A DNA stretch of 64,000 nt. It comes from Piscinibacter aquaticus (GTDB lineage: Bacteria; Pseudomonadota; Gammaproteobacteria; Burkholderiales; Burkholderiaceae_C). The stretch spans positions 1,054,001 through 1,118,000 of the forward strand of contig VOPW01000001.1 of assembly GCA_007994965.1 (NCBI GenBank), read 5' to 3'. Shown here piece after piece: positions 32,310 through 42,563 of the stretch. The translations under genes were made by a program, and so were the position numbers. How positions within the stretch are numbered: the stretch's first letter is position 1; each line of letters begins with the position of its first letter. The notes beneath the pieces are model-generated. The model was not told the DNA's origin, searched no databases, and worked only from the letters and a program-made list of their open reading frames with translations.

Positions 32310-33389
32310 CTACAGGCGCAGCCGCGCGGCGTAGCCGGTCATCTCCAGATAGCCCAGGCCGACGCGCCGGCCGCCCTGGTCGAGCAGTTCCGACAAGCCC
32401 TCCCAGTAGATGGCGCCAGTGCTGCTGCGGCTGTCGAGTTCCTGGTCGGCCAGCAGGGCGCGCACGCGGTGGGTGCCCGCCGGCGTCGTCACCCGCCAGG
32501 CGACGGGGTAGGTGGCATTCGACACCGGGCTGGTCCAGCGCTCCAGCGGCTCGAAAATCACCTCCTCGGCCCCGAAGGCGCGCACCGCGCCGCCCGGCCG
32601 GCGCAGGCTGCCGCCGGCCCACAGCGCGCTGGCCGTCGGCGCGGCGCAGGCGGAAGGCGGTCAGCGCGCTGCCATCGGCGAGGTTGATGCCGATCCAGTC
32701 CCAGCCGGTGGCCTGCGCGTCGAGGATCTCTTCGCTCCACTCGTGGTCCAGCCAGGCACGGCCCTGCACGGCCAGCGGCTTGCCGTCGCGCGTGAGCGTG
32801 CCGCGCACCGCCAGCTGCGGCTGGCTGTGTAGTGGCTGGCCTGCTCCGGCCGCGGCCCCTTGCGCGAGAAACCGGCGTCGCCCTGCAGCAGCAGCGGCTG
32901 GGTGGTGGCAAGCTCGAAGTCGAAGCTCAAGCCGGCGCTGTCGCTCGCAAGGCGTGCCCGGTAGACGCTTGCGTCGATCGGCCCGTGGCGCTCGAAGCGC
33001 CAGCCGCGCAGCGCCACGCGGGTGTCGTCCTCGGCGGCCTCGGCGATGTCGAAGCCGGCGCGGGCGATGCGCTGGTCGTGGCGCAGGCGCTTCGCGGCCA
33101 GATCGGTCAACGCGGCATGTGCGAAGACGAGCTGGCGGGCGGCGAAGCGGCTCGGATGGTCGCGCGGGACCTCGGTGCGCGAGCGGAAGAAGGTGACCTG
33201 GAATCCGAAGCGCGGCTCGGTCTCGCCGGGCGCTGCCAGCCAGCCGGTGGCGTACCACCACTCGGTGCGCGCGTCGGGGTGCGAGCCGTGGTCGCGCGGG
33301 AAGGCCAGCGTGCGGCCGCGCTGGACCGGTGCCGCGCGGGCCGCAAACGGCAGCAGCGACGCCGCCAGCAGCAGAGGGCGGCGCTTCAC
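32310..33389 (-). CDS. CrtC/AttH-like secreted lipocalin-fold protein, COG5621 type (two frame breaks)
   Basis: An exported protein of about 360 residues (signal RRPLLLAASLLPFAARA). The pattern FPRDHGSHPDARTEWWYATG followed by GFQVTFFRSR and WLDHEWSEEILDAQATGWDW is typical of the predicted secreted hydrolases that share a fold with carotenoid 1,2-hydratase. Breaks lie near 32825 and 32650. The GTG start overlaps the permease stop by one base. In many genomes this gene follows an FtsX-type ABC ATPase and permease, as here, and the protein probably handles the lipid-like substrate of that system. Enzymatic activity is unproven. Confidence 0.82.
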
Positions 33390-35868
33390 TACCAGTCCTC
33401 CTTCACGGCGAGTGCCGCCTGCCGGCTGCCGGCCGCCCGGCCGGCCCACCGTGCGGTGATCGTGCCCGCCGCGGCCATCGCGGCGCACAGCAGCGCCAGC
33501 CGACCCCAGGGCAGCAGCAGCTCCATCGTCCAGTGGAAGCTCTGCGGGTTGACCACGTGCACCAGCACCGCGCTGACCGCGATGCCCAGCAGCAGGCCGA
33601 GCGCCACACCGGCGCCGCTCCAGACCGCGCCTTCGCCGGCCACCACCGCGAGCACCTGGGCACGGGTCAGCCCCAGGTGCGCGAGCAGGCCGAACTCGCG
33701 CCGCCGTGCCAGCACCTGGGCCGAGAAGCTCGCCGCGATGCCGACCAGCCCGATGGCGATGGCCACCGCCTGCAGCCAGTACGTCACCGCGAAGCTGCGG
33801 TCGAAGATGCGCAGCGACAGCGCGCGGATCTCGCCGGCCGAGGCGAACTCCAGCGCCGCATCGGCCCGGCGAGATCGCGGATGCGCTGCTGCACGCCGGC
33901 CAGATCGGCTTCGGGCGCGAGCCACAGCGCCAGTCGTTCAGGCGCGTGTCGCCGGTGAGCTGCCGGTAGTCGGCCAGATCGAGCTTCACCGCGCCATGCT
34001 GGCGCGCATAGTCGCGCCACACCGCGCGCACGAAGGCCGGGATGCGCCGGCCGTCGGGCAGCGGCAGCTCGAAGCGTTCGCCGGCACGAAGGCCGTAGAG
34101 GTTCGCCAGCGGCTCGCTGGCATAGACCGAGAGCAGCCCCTCGCGCGGCGGCAGCAGCTCGCCGAGCAGCGGCAGGCGCCCTGGCCGGATCGTCGGCGAT
34201 CGGCTGCGCCACAAGCGACACCGCGGGGCGCTGCGCATCGAGCTGGATCGAAGCGACGCGCTGGCCCTCGATGCGCGCGACGCCGGGCAATGCGCGGGCG
34301 CGCTCCACCAGCGCATCGGTCACGTAGACCGCATCGGTGCCGCCGCTCGTCGCGCTGCGCGCATAAAGATCGGCCGGCAGCACGCTGTCGAGCCACTGCG
34401 TCACCGCCTCGCGGAAGCTGGTCACCATCACCGTCAACGCCACGGCCAGCGCGAGGCTGGCCACGACTCCGGACACGGCGATGGTGGCGCTGCTGCGCTC
34501 GTGCCGCGCACGCTGCACCGCCAGCAGCGCGAGCGCGTGGCGCGGCGGTTTCGTCCAGCGCAGCAGCGCGCCGACCATCGCCGGCACGCAGGCGATGCCG
34601 CCGAGCAGCAGGCAGGCCACCGAGACGTAGGCCGCCAGCGGGATGTCGAACAGCGTCGGGGCCTGCGTCAGCAGCACGCCCAGCACCAGCAGCGCCGGGC
34701 CGAACCACGCCGCGCTGCGATGCGGCGCGCCATCGCCGAGGCCCTTGAGCGCCTGCGCCGGCGCGATGCGCTGCGCGGTGCGGGCCGGCAGCCAGCCGCC
34801 GGCGACAGCGACGATCACGCCCAGCGCACCGTACACCAGCGCTGCCGTCGCGCTGAACTGCAGGCTGGGCGTGACGCCGGGGAAATACGCGCCGCCGAGA
34901 TCGCCCGACAGCAGCGACAAGGCCAGCGCCGCCATGCCAGTGCCCAGCGCGAGGCCGATGACACTGCCAGCCAGACCGATCAGGGCGGATTCGGCCAGCA
35001 CCCAGGCCAGCCGTTCACGTGCCGACAGGCCGAGCACGCCGAGCAGCGCCAGCTGCGGCAGCCGCCTCGCCACCGACAGCGAGAGGATGGAGAACACCAG
35101 GAAGGCGCCGGTGAACAGCGCCACCAGCGCGAGCACCGTGAGGTTGACGCGGTAGGCACGGGAGACGTTGGACACGCGCTGCGCCGATTCGTCGGGCGCG
35201 GCGGCGCGAACGCCGGGGGGCAGCTGCAGTTCGCGCAGCAGCGCGTCGCGATCGGTGCCGGGCACGAGGCGCACGTCGATGCGGCTGACGCGCCCGAGCC
35301 AGCCGAAGGCGGCCTGGGCGCCGGCGAGGTCGACCACCGCCAGCGGTGGCCCTTCGGCGATCACGCTGCCGGCCACGGCGAATTCCGCGATGCGGCTGCC
35401 GGCACGCAGGCGCACGGTCTTCGCTGCGCCAAGGCGCTGCGCCGCCGAGGCGTTGAGGAAGATGGCGCCCGGGTCGATCAAGGCCAGCCTCTCGCTGCCT
35501 TCGGCCGGCCGCGGCATCAGCGCTGGCGTCAAGGGCGCGGCGGTCAGTGCGTCGATGCCGACGACACGAAGCGCGACATCGCGGCCGTCGGCGCCGAGGG
35601 CCTGCGTGTCGATCTCGATCACCGCGCTGGCCAGCGCCACGCCAGGGTGCGCCGCCACGCGCGCGAACAGCGCCTCGTCGAAGCCTTCGCGCTGCGCGCG
35701 CAGCTCGAAGTCGGGCTGGCCGTTGACCTGCCGCACGGCGGCGCTGAACTCGCCGAGCGCCGATTCATTGATCAAGTGCACCGAGAAGGCCAGCGCGACG
35801 CCGAGCGCCACGGCGAGCATCGCCACGGCATGGCGCAGCGGCTGGTGCAGCAGGTGCTGCCACGACAC
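33389..35868 (-). CDS. FtsX-like ABC transporter permease (at least three frame breaks)
   Basis: A permease of about 826 residues with two FtsX domains and large periplasmic loops. The N-terminal helix AVAMLAVALGVALAFSVHL is followed by SILSLSVARRLPQLALLGVL near residue 270 and, in the C-terminal domain, LARRREFGLLAHLGLTRAQV. Frames change near 34185, 33930 and 33870. The start is uncertain. GTG 35868 opens the long frame, but GTG 35938 overlaps the response regulator stop (GTGA), and the sequence between reads ALPALLRR in yet another frame, suggesting a further indel. It resembles LolCE/MacB-like systems that move lipoproteins or lipids out of the inner membrane. Confidence 0.85.
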
Positions 35869-35934
35869 CGGCGCAGCAGCGCCGGCAGGGCGGACGGCAG
35901 GGGGAGGGCGGGGTCGTCGTCGGAGCGGCGGCGT

Positions 35935-36325
35935 TCACCGCGCCGATTGTGGCGTGCGCTTCGCGAGCAGGCGCTTCACCGTCTCGACCAGCACCATCGG
36001 GCTGAAGGGTTTCACCGGTACTCGTCAGCGCCGGCGCGGGCGCCGGCCTCCCGGTCGCTGGCCTGCGCCCGCGCCGTGAGCATCACGATCGGCAACGTCG
36101 CGTGGGCCGGGTCGGCACGCAGTGCGGCGCACACCGGGTAGCCGTCGAGCTCGCCCGGCATCATCACGTCGAGCAGCAGCAGGTCGGGCTGCAGCGCGCG
36201 TACCGCATCGAGGCCCAGCTGGCCGGTGGCGGCCTCGAACACTTCGAGGTCGGGCTCCTCGTCGAGCGACCAGCGGATCAGGCGACGGATGTCGGCCGGT
36301 CTTCGACGACGAGGATTCGCGGCAT
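35935..36325 (-). CDS. Single-domain response regulator, CheY-like (two frame breaks)
   Basis: A lone receiver domain of about 130 residues. MPRILVVED supplies the acidic pocket. The phospho-acceptor Asp lies in QPDLLLLDVMMPGELDGYPV, the conserved Thr in IVMLTARAQ, and the Lys in EYLVKPFSPMVLVE. The last motif becomes visible only after restoring a missing base near 36015. Another base is missing near 36300 (ED then ADIRRLIRWSLDEEP). There is no output domain and no histidine kinase in the window. The stop overlaps a GTG of the FtsX permease gene, so it is probably translated with it. Confidence 0.82.
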
Positions 36326-36404
36326 GGAGGCAGGCGGTCGGCTGCTGGGGTTCAGCACTCTCTATCGGACGCTGCCGCGCGATCTTGAGCCGGGGCCTGC
36401 GATC

Positions 36405-37175
36405 TCAGGCCGGCACGGCGTAGTCGCGCTCGCTCAGCAGGTCGACGCCGCAGGGCAACTGCTCGATCCAGGCGATGAACTCCTGCACCGCCGCGCCCTG
36501 CATCGGCGCGCCGTGCTGCGGCACGATCATGTCGATCGGCAGCCGCCGCACCATCTTCGCCCACATCCTCAGGATCTTGTTCGAGACCATGTAGCGGCGG
36601 TGGAAGGCCTCCATGTGCTGGATGTGGCCGGCCAGCGAGGTGACGGGCCGCTTGGCCACTTCGCCGCTGACCAGCGACGCGCCCAGGTCGCCGGAGAAGA
36701 GGATGCGGCTGGTCACGTCGAAGAACTGGAAGTTGCCCTCCGAGTGCATGAAGTGCGCCGGCAGCGCGATCAGCTCGCCGCGGCCGATCATCAGCCGCAT
36801 GCCGGGGTCGGGAATGCCGATCACGCGCCCGGCCGTCTTGCCCGGCTTGCAGAAGTGCGGGATGAAGCGCTCCCAGATGCGCGAGATGTAGATCTTCGCG
36901 CTCGGCGTGGTGGTGGTCCAGCGGTCGAGTGAGGCGATGATGTCCGGGTCGGCGTGCGAGGCGAAGATCGCCGAGAGCTGCTGGGGCGGGAAGAAGCGTG
37001 TCATCGCGAGGTAGAGCTCGCCGTAGGCCACGTTGCCGCCGGGATCGATGATCGCGCCGGTGTCGCCATCGACGATCAGGAACTGGTTGGACTGCACCAC
37101 GTCGCCAGCCTCGTCGCACAGGTCGGTGAACATCAGGCACTGGTGGCCCTTCTGGTTGTACAGCTCGATCGGCAT
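36405..37175 (-). CDS. MBL-fold di-iron protein, oxygen-binding (ODP) type
   Basis: A clean 256-residue metallo-beta-lactamase-fold protein like the flavo-di-iron N-terminal domain but without flavodoxin. Metal ligands can be placed in ASHADPDIIASL (His-x-Asp-x-Asp, about residue 80), HFMHSEGNFQFFD (His, about 145), LFSGDLGAS (bridging Asp) and VPQHGAPM (last His). This set matches ODP-type proteins, known from Treponema as oxygen/iron sensors linked to chemotaxis, rather than hydrolases. The gene stands between the ABC ATPase (104-base gap) and a lone receiver (79-base gap) on the same strand. A sensor role is inferred from family and context. Confidence 0.82.
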   Translation of the reverse strand: MPIELYNQKGHQCLMFTDLCDEAGDVVQSNQFLIVDGDTGAIIDPGGNVAYGELYLAMTRFFPPQQLSAIFASHADPDIIASLDRWTTTTPSAKIYISRIWERFIPHFCKPGKTAGRVIGIPDPGMRLMIGRGELIALPAHFMHSEGNFQFFDVTSRILFSGDLGASLVSGEVAKRPVTSLAGHIQHMEAFHRRYMVSNKILRMWAKMVRRLPIDMIVPQHGAPMQGAAVQEFIAWIEQLPCGVDLLSERDYAVPA

Positions 37176-37279
37176 GGCTCGACCCTGCAAGACGGAAGGC
37201 GCGCAGTGTCCGGTGTCGGCGGCGCGCGCGGCTTGACCGGCCGCAAGAAGGCCGGACGCCGACCACGCATCGGTGGGGG

Positions 37280-37926
<647 letters not shown>

Positions 37927-37927
<1 letters not shown>

Positions 37928-38869
37928 CAGGTGTCCTTCATCAAGGCATCGGCGTGATGGCGCGCGCGTTCGACCACGCGCGTGACCACGGCCGCATCGT
38001 CGCAGGCCAGCACCTCGCGCTGCGACATGCCGCGCAGCCGGTGAGTTGCCGCTTGGCGAGCCGCGTGGCGGCGATGCCGCGCTCGGGCAGCGCGGCGAGA
38101 TCGTTGGCATCGAGCGCTTCCCAGGCCTGCCGGTAGCCCACACAGCGCATCGAGGGCAGGGCGGGATGCAGGTCGCCGCGATCGCGCAGCCGCCGCACCT
38201 CGTCGACGAAGCCGGCATCGAGCATCTGCATGAAGCGCAACGCGATGCGCTCGTGCAGCCAGGCCCGGCTGGCGGGCTCGACCGACAGCAGCGGCGGCAG
38301 GTCGGTGGCAGGCCCGCGCTCGCGGTGGAACGACGAGATCGGCCGCCCGGTGAGGCGGAAGACCTCGAGCGCACGTTGAATGCGCTGCGCATCGCCGGGC
38401 GGCAGGCGCGCCGCGGTGGCCGGGTCGACACGGGCCAGTTCGGCGTGCATCGCCGGCCAGCCGCGCTGCGCGGCTTCGGCATCGAGTGCCGCCCGAACGG
38501 CCGCATCGGCCGGCGGCATCTCGTCGAGTCCGTCGAACAGCGCCTTGAAGTACAGCATCGTGCCGCCCACCAGCAGCGGCAGACGGCCGCGCGCGCGGAT
38601 GTCGTCGATCAGCGGGCGAGCGTCGGCCACGAACTGGGCGGCGGAGTAGGCCTCGGTCGGCTCGATCAGGTCGATCAGGTGGTGGGGCACGAGCGCGCGT
38701 TCGTCGGCGCTCGGCTTGGCGGTGCCGATGTCCATGCCGCGGTAGACCAGCGCCGAATCGACGCTGACGATCTCGACCGGCAGCGCGCGTGCGATGGCCA
38801 GCGCAGCCGCCGTCTTGCCGGCCGCGGTGGGGCCGGCCAGCACAGGCAGCGCAGCGCAACGGTGCTCAC
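37927..38869 (-). CDS. miaA: tRNA dimethylallyltransferase (two frame breaks)
   Basis: Adds the isopentenyl group to A37 of tRNAs reading codons that start with U. About 315 residues: P-loop [16 protein letters not shown], the [16 protein letters not shown] motif that contacts the anticodon loop, [18 protein letters not shown], and [15 protein letters not shown]. Missing bases are inferred near 38850 (N-terminus MSTVAL then LPVLAG) and 38045 (before [13 protein letters not shown]). The GTG start overlaps the MFS stop (GTGA) and the stop overlaps the ABC ATPase start, giving an unbroken coupled run. Usual partners hfq and mutL are not adjacent, though mutL is 5.7 kb away. Confidence 0.92.
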
Positions 38870-40112
38870 GCCGGCGTCGCCTGCGCGCCGCGCGGCACGG
38901 CGGCCGGCTCACCGTGGCGTTGCACCAGCGTCCAGGCCACGGCGCAGAGGGCGAGCGCCAGCGTCGCGAAGCCCAGCGCCATCGGATAGACGCTGGCGCC
39001 GCTGGTGCGGCCGAGGAAGAGGCCGACGACGAAGGCCACCGCCATCATCCAGAAACCCGACAGCGAGGCGGCGGTGCCGGCCTTCTCGGGGAAGGGCCCG
39101 ACGGCGCCGGCTGGCCGCAGGGCTGGTGCACGCCGTGGCCGATGCAGAACAGCCACGAGGGCAGCATCACCGCCCACACGCTGTGGAGGCCGGCCAGCGC
39201 GAAGCCGGCCATCGAGACGGCGCCGGCGAGCGTGAGCCAGGCGCCGCGCTGCACTGCGCCGCGCAGGCCGTGGCGCTGCAGCAGCCGGCGGCACCAGAAG
39301 GTGCCGGCGAAATAGGCGAAGGACTGCGTGAACATGATCGCGCCGTAGCCGACCTTGCTCGTGCCCAGCAGGCCGATGTAGACGAACGAGGTGCCGGCGA
39401 GCAGGAAGAAGAGCGCGCCGTAGGCGAAGCCCGAGAGCAGCGTCCAGGCGCGGAAGGTGGGGTTGGCCAGCACGGAGCGCCAGTTGCCCGCCAGCGCGGC
39501 CAGCTGCATCGCACGCGGGTTTCGCGCCGGCGCGGTTTCTTCGTAGCGCCACGCCACGATGGCCAGCGCCGCCGCACCGAAGATCGCCACCGCGAGGAGC
39601 GCCGCATGCCAGTTGAGCCACTGCACCGCGATGCCGCCGACGATCGGGCTGGCCATCGCGATCACGCCCAGGCCGCTGAGCGCGCGCGACATCACGCGGG
39701 CGCCTTCCTGCGGCGCGAAGAGGTCGCGCACGATCGAGCGGGCGCAGGTCACCGCGGCGGCCATGCCGGCGCCTTGCAGTGCACGCCAGCCGATCAGCGC
39801 CTCGATGCTCGGTGCCAGCGCGGCGGCGATGCTGGCCAGCGTGTAGACCGACAGACCCGCGAGCAGCACCGGCCGGCGGCCGAAACGATCGGCCAGCGGG
39901 CCCAGCACCAACTGCGCGCTGCCGAAGCAGATGATCAGCGCCGACAGCGTCAGCTGCGTGGCCGACATGCTCGCGCCGAGCTCGCGCTGCAGCGTGGGCA
40001 GTGCGGGCAGGTAGAGATCGGTGGTGATCGGCTGGATACCCAGCAGCAGCGTCAGCAGCAGAACCACCACGGCGGGCGACATGCCGTGGCGTGCAGGATC
40101 CGGGGGCGACAT
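38866..40112 (-). CDS. Bcr/CflA family MFS multidrug transporter (frameshifted)
   Basis: An exporter of about 415 residues with 12 transmembrane helices. Family marks: [20 protein letters not shown] after helix 1 and the A motif [18 protein letters not shown]. One base is missing near 39110, after which [20 protein letters not shown] continues in the C-terminal helices, the normal Bcr pattern. It heads the overlapping minus-strand run into miaA. An inverted repeat lies in the 106-bp divergent gap to the matrixin-like gene. Substrates of this class include bicyclomycin, sulfonamides and dipeptides; the actual one is unknown. Confidence 0.88.
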
Positions 40113-40140
40113 GGCGCGAGCCTAACAGGCGGAGCATGTC

Positions 40141-40167
40141 GATTGCCGGCATTGCGTTTCGGCAATC
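40141..40167. promoter_or_regulatory. Inverted repeat in the bcr/matrixin divergent gap
   Basis: GATTGCCG (40141-40148) and CGGCAATC (40160-40167) are perfect inverted 8-mers with an 11-base spacer in the 106-bp gap between divergent starts. The size fits a helix-turn-helix dimer site. No regulator gene adjoins it, so this is a candidate only. Confidence 0.35.
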
Positions 40168-40218
40168 TGCCCGGGCACCGGCCTCTATGCTGGAGCGGGT
40201 CGTCTCGGAGGGTGCGTC

Positions 40219-41025
40219 GTGACGCGGGTTTGGGCGGGCTTGGCTGTTGCCCTGGCGGTCGTTCAGACCACGGGCCCGGCGTGCGCCTTCGAGGTCGTGC
40301 CGGCCGCCTCGCCCGGCCAGTATCTGAAGTGGGGTGCCTCGAAGCGCGCCGGCACCAGCGGCGGCGTCGTGACCTGGGGGTTCGTGGCCGAAGGCACGCC
40401 GGGCACCGAGTACTGCGAGCCCTACTGCCAGGGCGAGAGCCTCGGACAGCTTCCGCACTTCTTCCCATCGCCCCAGCGGGACAACCGCACCGTGCCGATG
40501 CCGATCGAGCAGTTGCAGCCCGTCTTTCAGGCGGCGTTCGATGCCTGGGCAGCCGTGGCCGACATCCGCTTCCGCTACACGGGCATCGACGACTCGCGCC
40601 TGCCGATCGACGACCCCGGCGCGATGCAGCCGATGATCCGCATCGGCATCTGGCGGCATGCCGGGCTGGCAGCGTACTTCTGTGCCGCCGTGGCGTATCC
40701 GCCGGGGCTGCGCGGAAGCGGCGTCGCAGGGCATGTGTTCCTGAACGCCAATGTCGGCTACCAGCTCTCGCATGGCGAAGAAGGTGAGCGCGTCGGCGAC
40801 TTTCCCTGTGGCGGTGGCCTGCACATGACGGACCTGTACCTGCTGGCGCTGCGCGAGACGGGGCACACGATTGGCTTGGCCGACTCGATGCATCCCGACT
40901 CCGTGATGCGTCGCGGCGATGCGAGCGCCACCCTGCGCCCGACTCTGCTGTGGCGCATGCCGCGCGCCGACGACGTGGCCGGCGCGCGCTTCCTGTACGG
41001 TCCGCCAACGCGCCATCCCGAGTGA
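40219..41025 (+). CDS. Matrixin-like metalloprotease-fold protein with degenerate zinc site
   Basis: A 268-residue exported protein (signal residues 1-23). The middle resembles matrixin/astacin-like domains: VFQAAFDAWAAVADIRFRYTGIDD, then GVAGHVFLNANVGY, then the zinc-helix region LALRETGHTIGLADSMHPDSVM. In active enzymes the last segment is HExxHxxGxxH. Here the first His is Arg and the third is Asp; only the central His and the Met-turn (DSVM) remain. The frame is intact across this region and the neighbouring codons fit, so an error is less likely than in other genes. The GTG start has GGAGGG upstream. Probably secreted; possibly inactive as a protease. Confidence 0.7.
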   Translation: MTRVWAGLAVALAVVQTTGPACAFEVVPAASPGQYLKWGASKRAGTSGGVVTWGFVAEGTPGTEYCEPYCQGESLGQLPHFFPSPQRDNRTVPMPIEQLQPVFQAAFDAWAAVADIRFRYTGIDDSRLPIDDPGAMQPMIRIGIWRHAGLAAYFCAAVAYPPGLRGSGVAGHVFLNANVGYQLSHGEEGERVGDFPCGGGLHMTDLYLLALRETGHTIGLADSMHPDSVMRRGDASATLRPTLLWRMPRADDVAGARFLYGPPTRHPE

Positions 41026-41189
41026 GCGCCGCGTGCTGCGCCCGACGACCCTGCCGCCGCCGTTGCAATCGGTGACGCGCGCGGCCCGCTGCTTGTTACG
41101 ATATCCGCAGCGCGTGGAGGCTTGCCCATGTGCACCACCAACAACCAGCAAGCCACAGCTCGCAAACAGTTCGCAAAGGACGACAAACG

Positions 41190-41589
41190 ATGAACACCAC
41201 CACCCGTTGGACCACCCGCCTGATCGCCGTCTGCCTCAGCTTCGCGGGCTTCATGCACAGCGCGCAAGCCACCCTGGTCAGCACCGAGCAGGTGGCGGCC
41301 AGCGAAGGCGTGATCAGCGCCACCGAGCAGCGCGCCTACGTGAACTCGATGCTCGAGCGTGCCGATGTCGCCCAGGCCCTGCAGGAGCGCGGCATCGACG
41401 GCCCAGGCCAAGGCCCGCGTCGCAGCGCTGACCGATGCGGAAGTGGCCCACGTGGCCCACACGCTGGACACCGCCCCCGCCGGCGCCAGCGACATCCTCG
41501 GCACCATCGTCTTCATCTTCGTGCTGCTGCTGATCACCGACATCCTCGGCTTCACGAAGATCTTCCCGTTCACCCGCTCGATCCGCTGA
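41190..41589 (+). CDS. PA2779 family protein (frameshifted)
   Basis: A small envelope protein of about 132 residues with a signal peptide (ending MHSAQA), a helical domain (ISATEQRAYVNSMLERADV) and a C-terminal transmembrane helix (GTIVFIFVLLLITDILGF). One extra base near 41403 breaks the frame between QERGID and AQAKARVAALTDAEV. PA2779 proteins have no known function but are nearly always followed by the PA2778-type C39-like peptidase, as here, five bases downstream. The ATG has AAAGGA before it. Confidence 0.85.
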
Positions 41590-41594
41590 GCGCG

Positions 41595-42563
41595 ATGCCG
41601 CGGCGTGCGTGGCGTGCCGCCACGCTCGCGCTGCTGATGGCGCTGCTGGCGCTGTTGTCGGGCTGCGCGGTGCAGACGGAGACACTGCGCCGCGCCCGCC
41701 CACCGGGCTGGCCTCACGCGTCGAGCTGACGGCCACGCCCTTCTTTCCCCAGACCGAGTACCACTGCGGCCCGGCGGCGCTGGCCACGGTGCTGTCGCGC
41801 CTGTCGCCCGACGCGACCCCGCGCGGCTGGGCGAGCAGGTCTTCCTGCCTGCACGCACCGGCACGCTGCAGATCGAGATGATCGCCGGCGCACGCCGCCA
41901 CGGCGTGGTCGCGACCCAGCTGCCGGGCACGCTCGAGGCGCTGCTGCGCGAACTGCAGGCCGGTCATCCGGTGGTGGTGCTGCAGAACCTCGGCTTGAGC
42001 TGGTACCCGGCCGGCACTACGCCGTGCTGATCGGCTACGACCTCGAGGCGGGCGACGTCTTCCTGCGCTCCGGCACCACCGAGCGCACGGCGCTGCCGAT
42101 GCGCACCTTCGAGCACACCTGGGTTCGCGCGGGCAGCTGGGCCTTCGCGGCGCTGCCGCCGGGGCAGTGGCCGGCCACGGCCGAGGAAGCGGCGGTGGTG
42201 GAGGCCGCGGTCGGCTTCGAGCGCGCCGCCACACCTGCGCAGGCGGTGACCGCCTATCGCAGCGCGCTGCAGCGCTTCGGCGGCAGCCTCAGTCTGCAGA
42301 TGGGCCTCGGCAACAGCCTGCACGCCGCCGGTGATCGCGCCGCCGCCGCGAACGCCTTCGAGGATGCGACGCGGTTGCACCCGGCCAGCGCGCCGGCCTG
42401 GATCAACCTTGCTGCCACGCGGCAGCAACTGGGCCAGCGCGATGCGGCGCTCGCGGCAGCGCGCCGGGCCGTGGCGGTGGCCGAACCCACCTGGGCCGAG
42501 CGCGCCCGCGCGCTGCTCGCCTCGGTCGAAGCTCAGGCGAAGGACTCGCCCTCGCCGAGGTAG
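41595..42563 (+). CDS. PA2778 family C39-like cysteine peptidase with TPR (three frame breaks)
   Basis: A lipoprotein (lipobox LLSGC) of about 324 residues. The peptidase C39-like domain has the catalytic Cys in [18 protein letters not shown] and the His in [23 protein letters not shown] region follows ([20 protein letters not shown] onward). Single bases are missing near 41700, 41825 and 42015. With PA2779 it forms a widespread pair of unknown function. The end overlaps the convergent pseudouridine synthase by about 30 bases. Confidence 0.85.

Noticed and set aside
38046..40787. A 913-residue plus-strand open frame over miaA and the Bcr transporter
   Set aside because: Antisense shadow; no start signal, no family motif, and it overruns into the matrixin-like gene.
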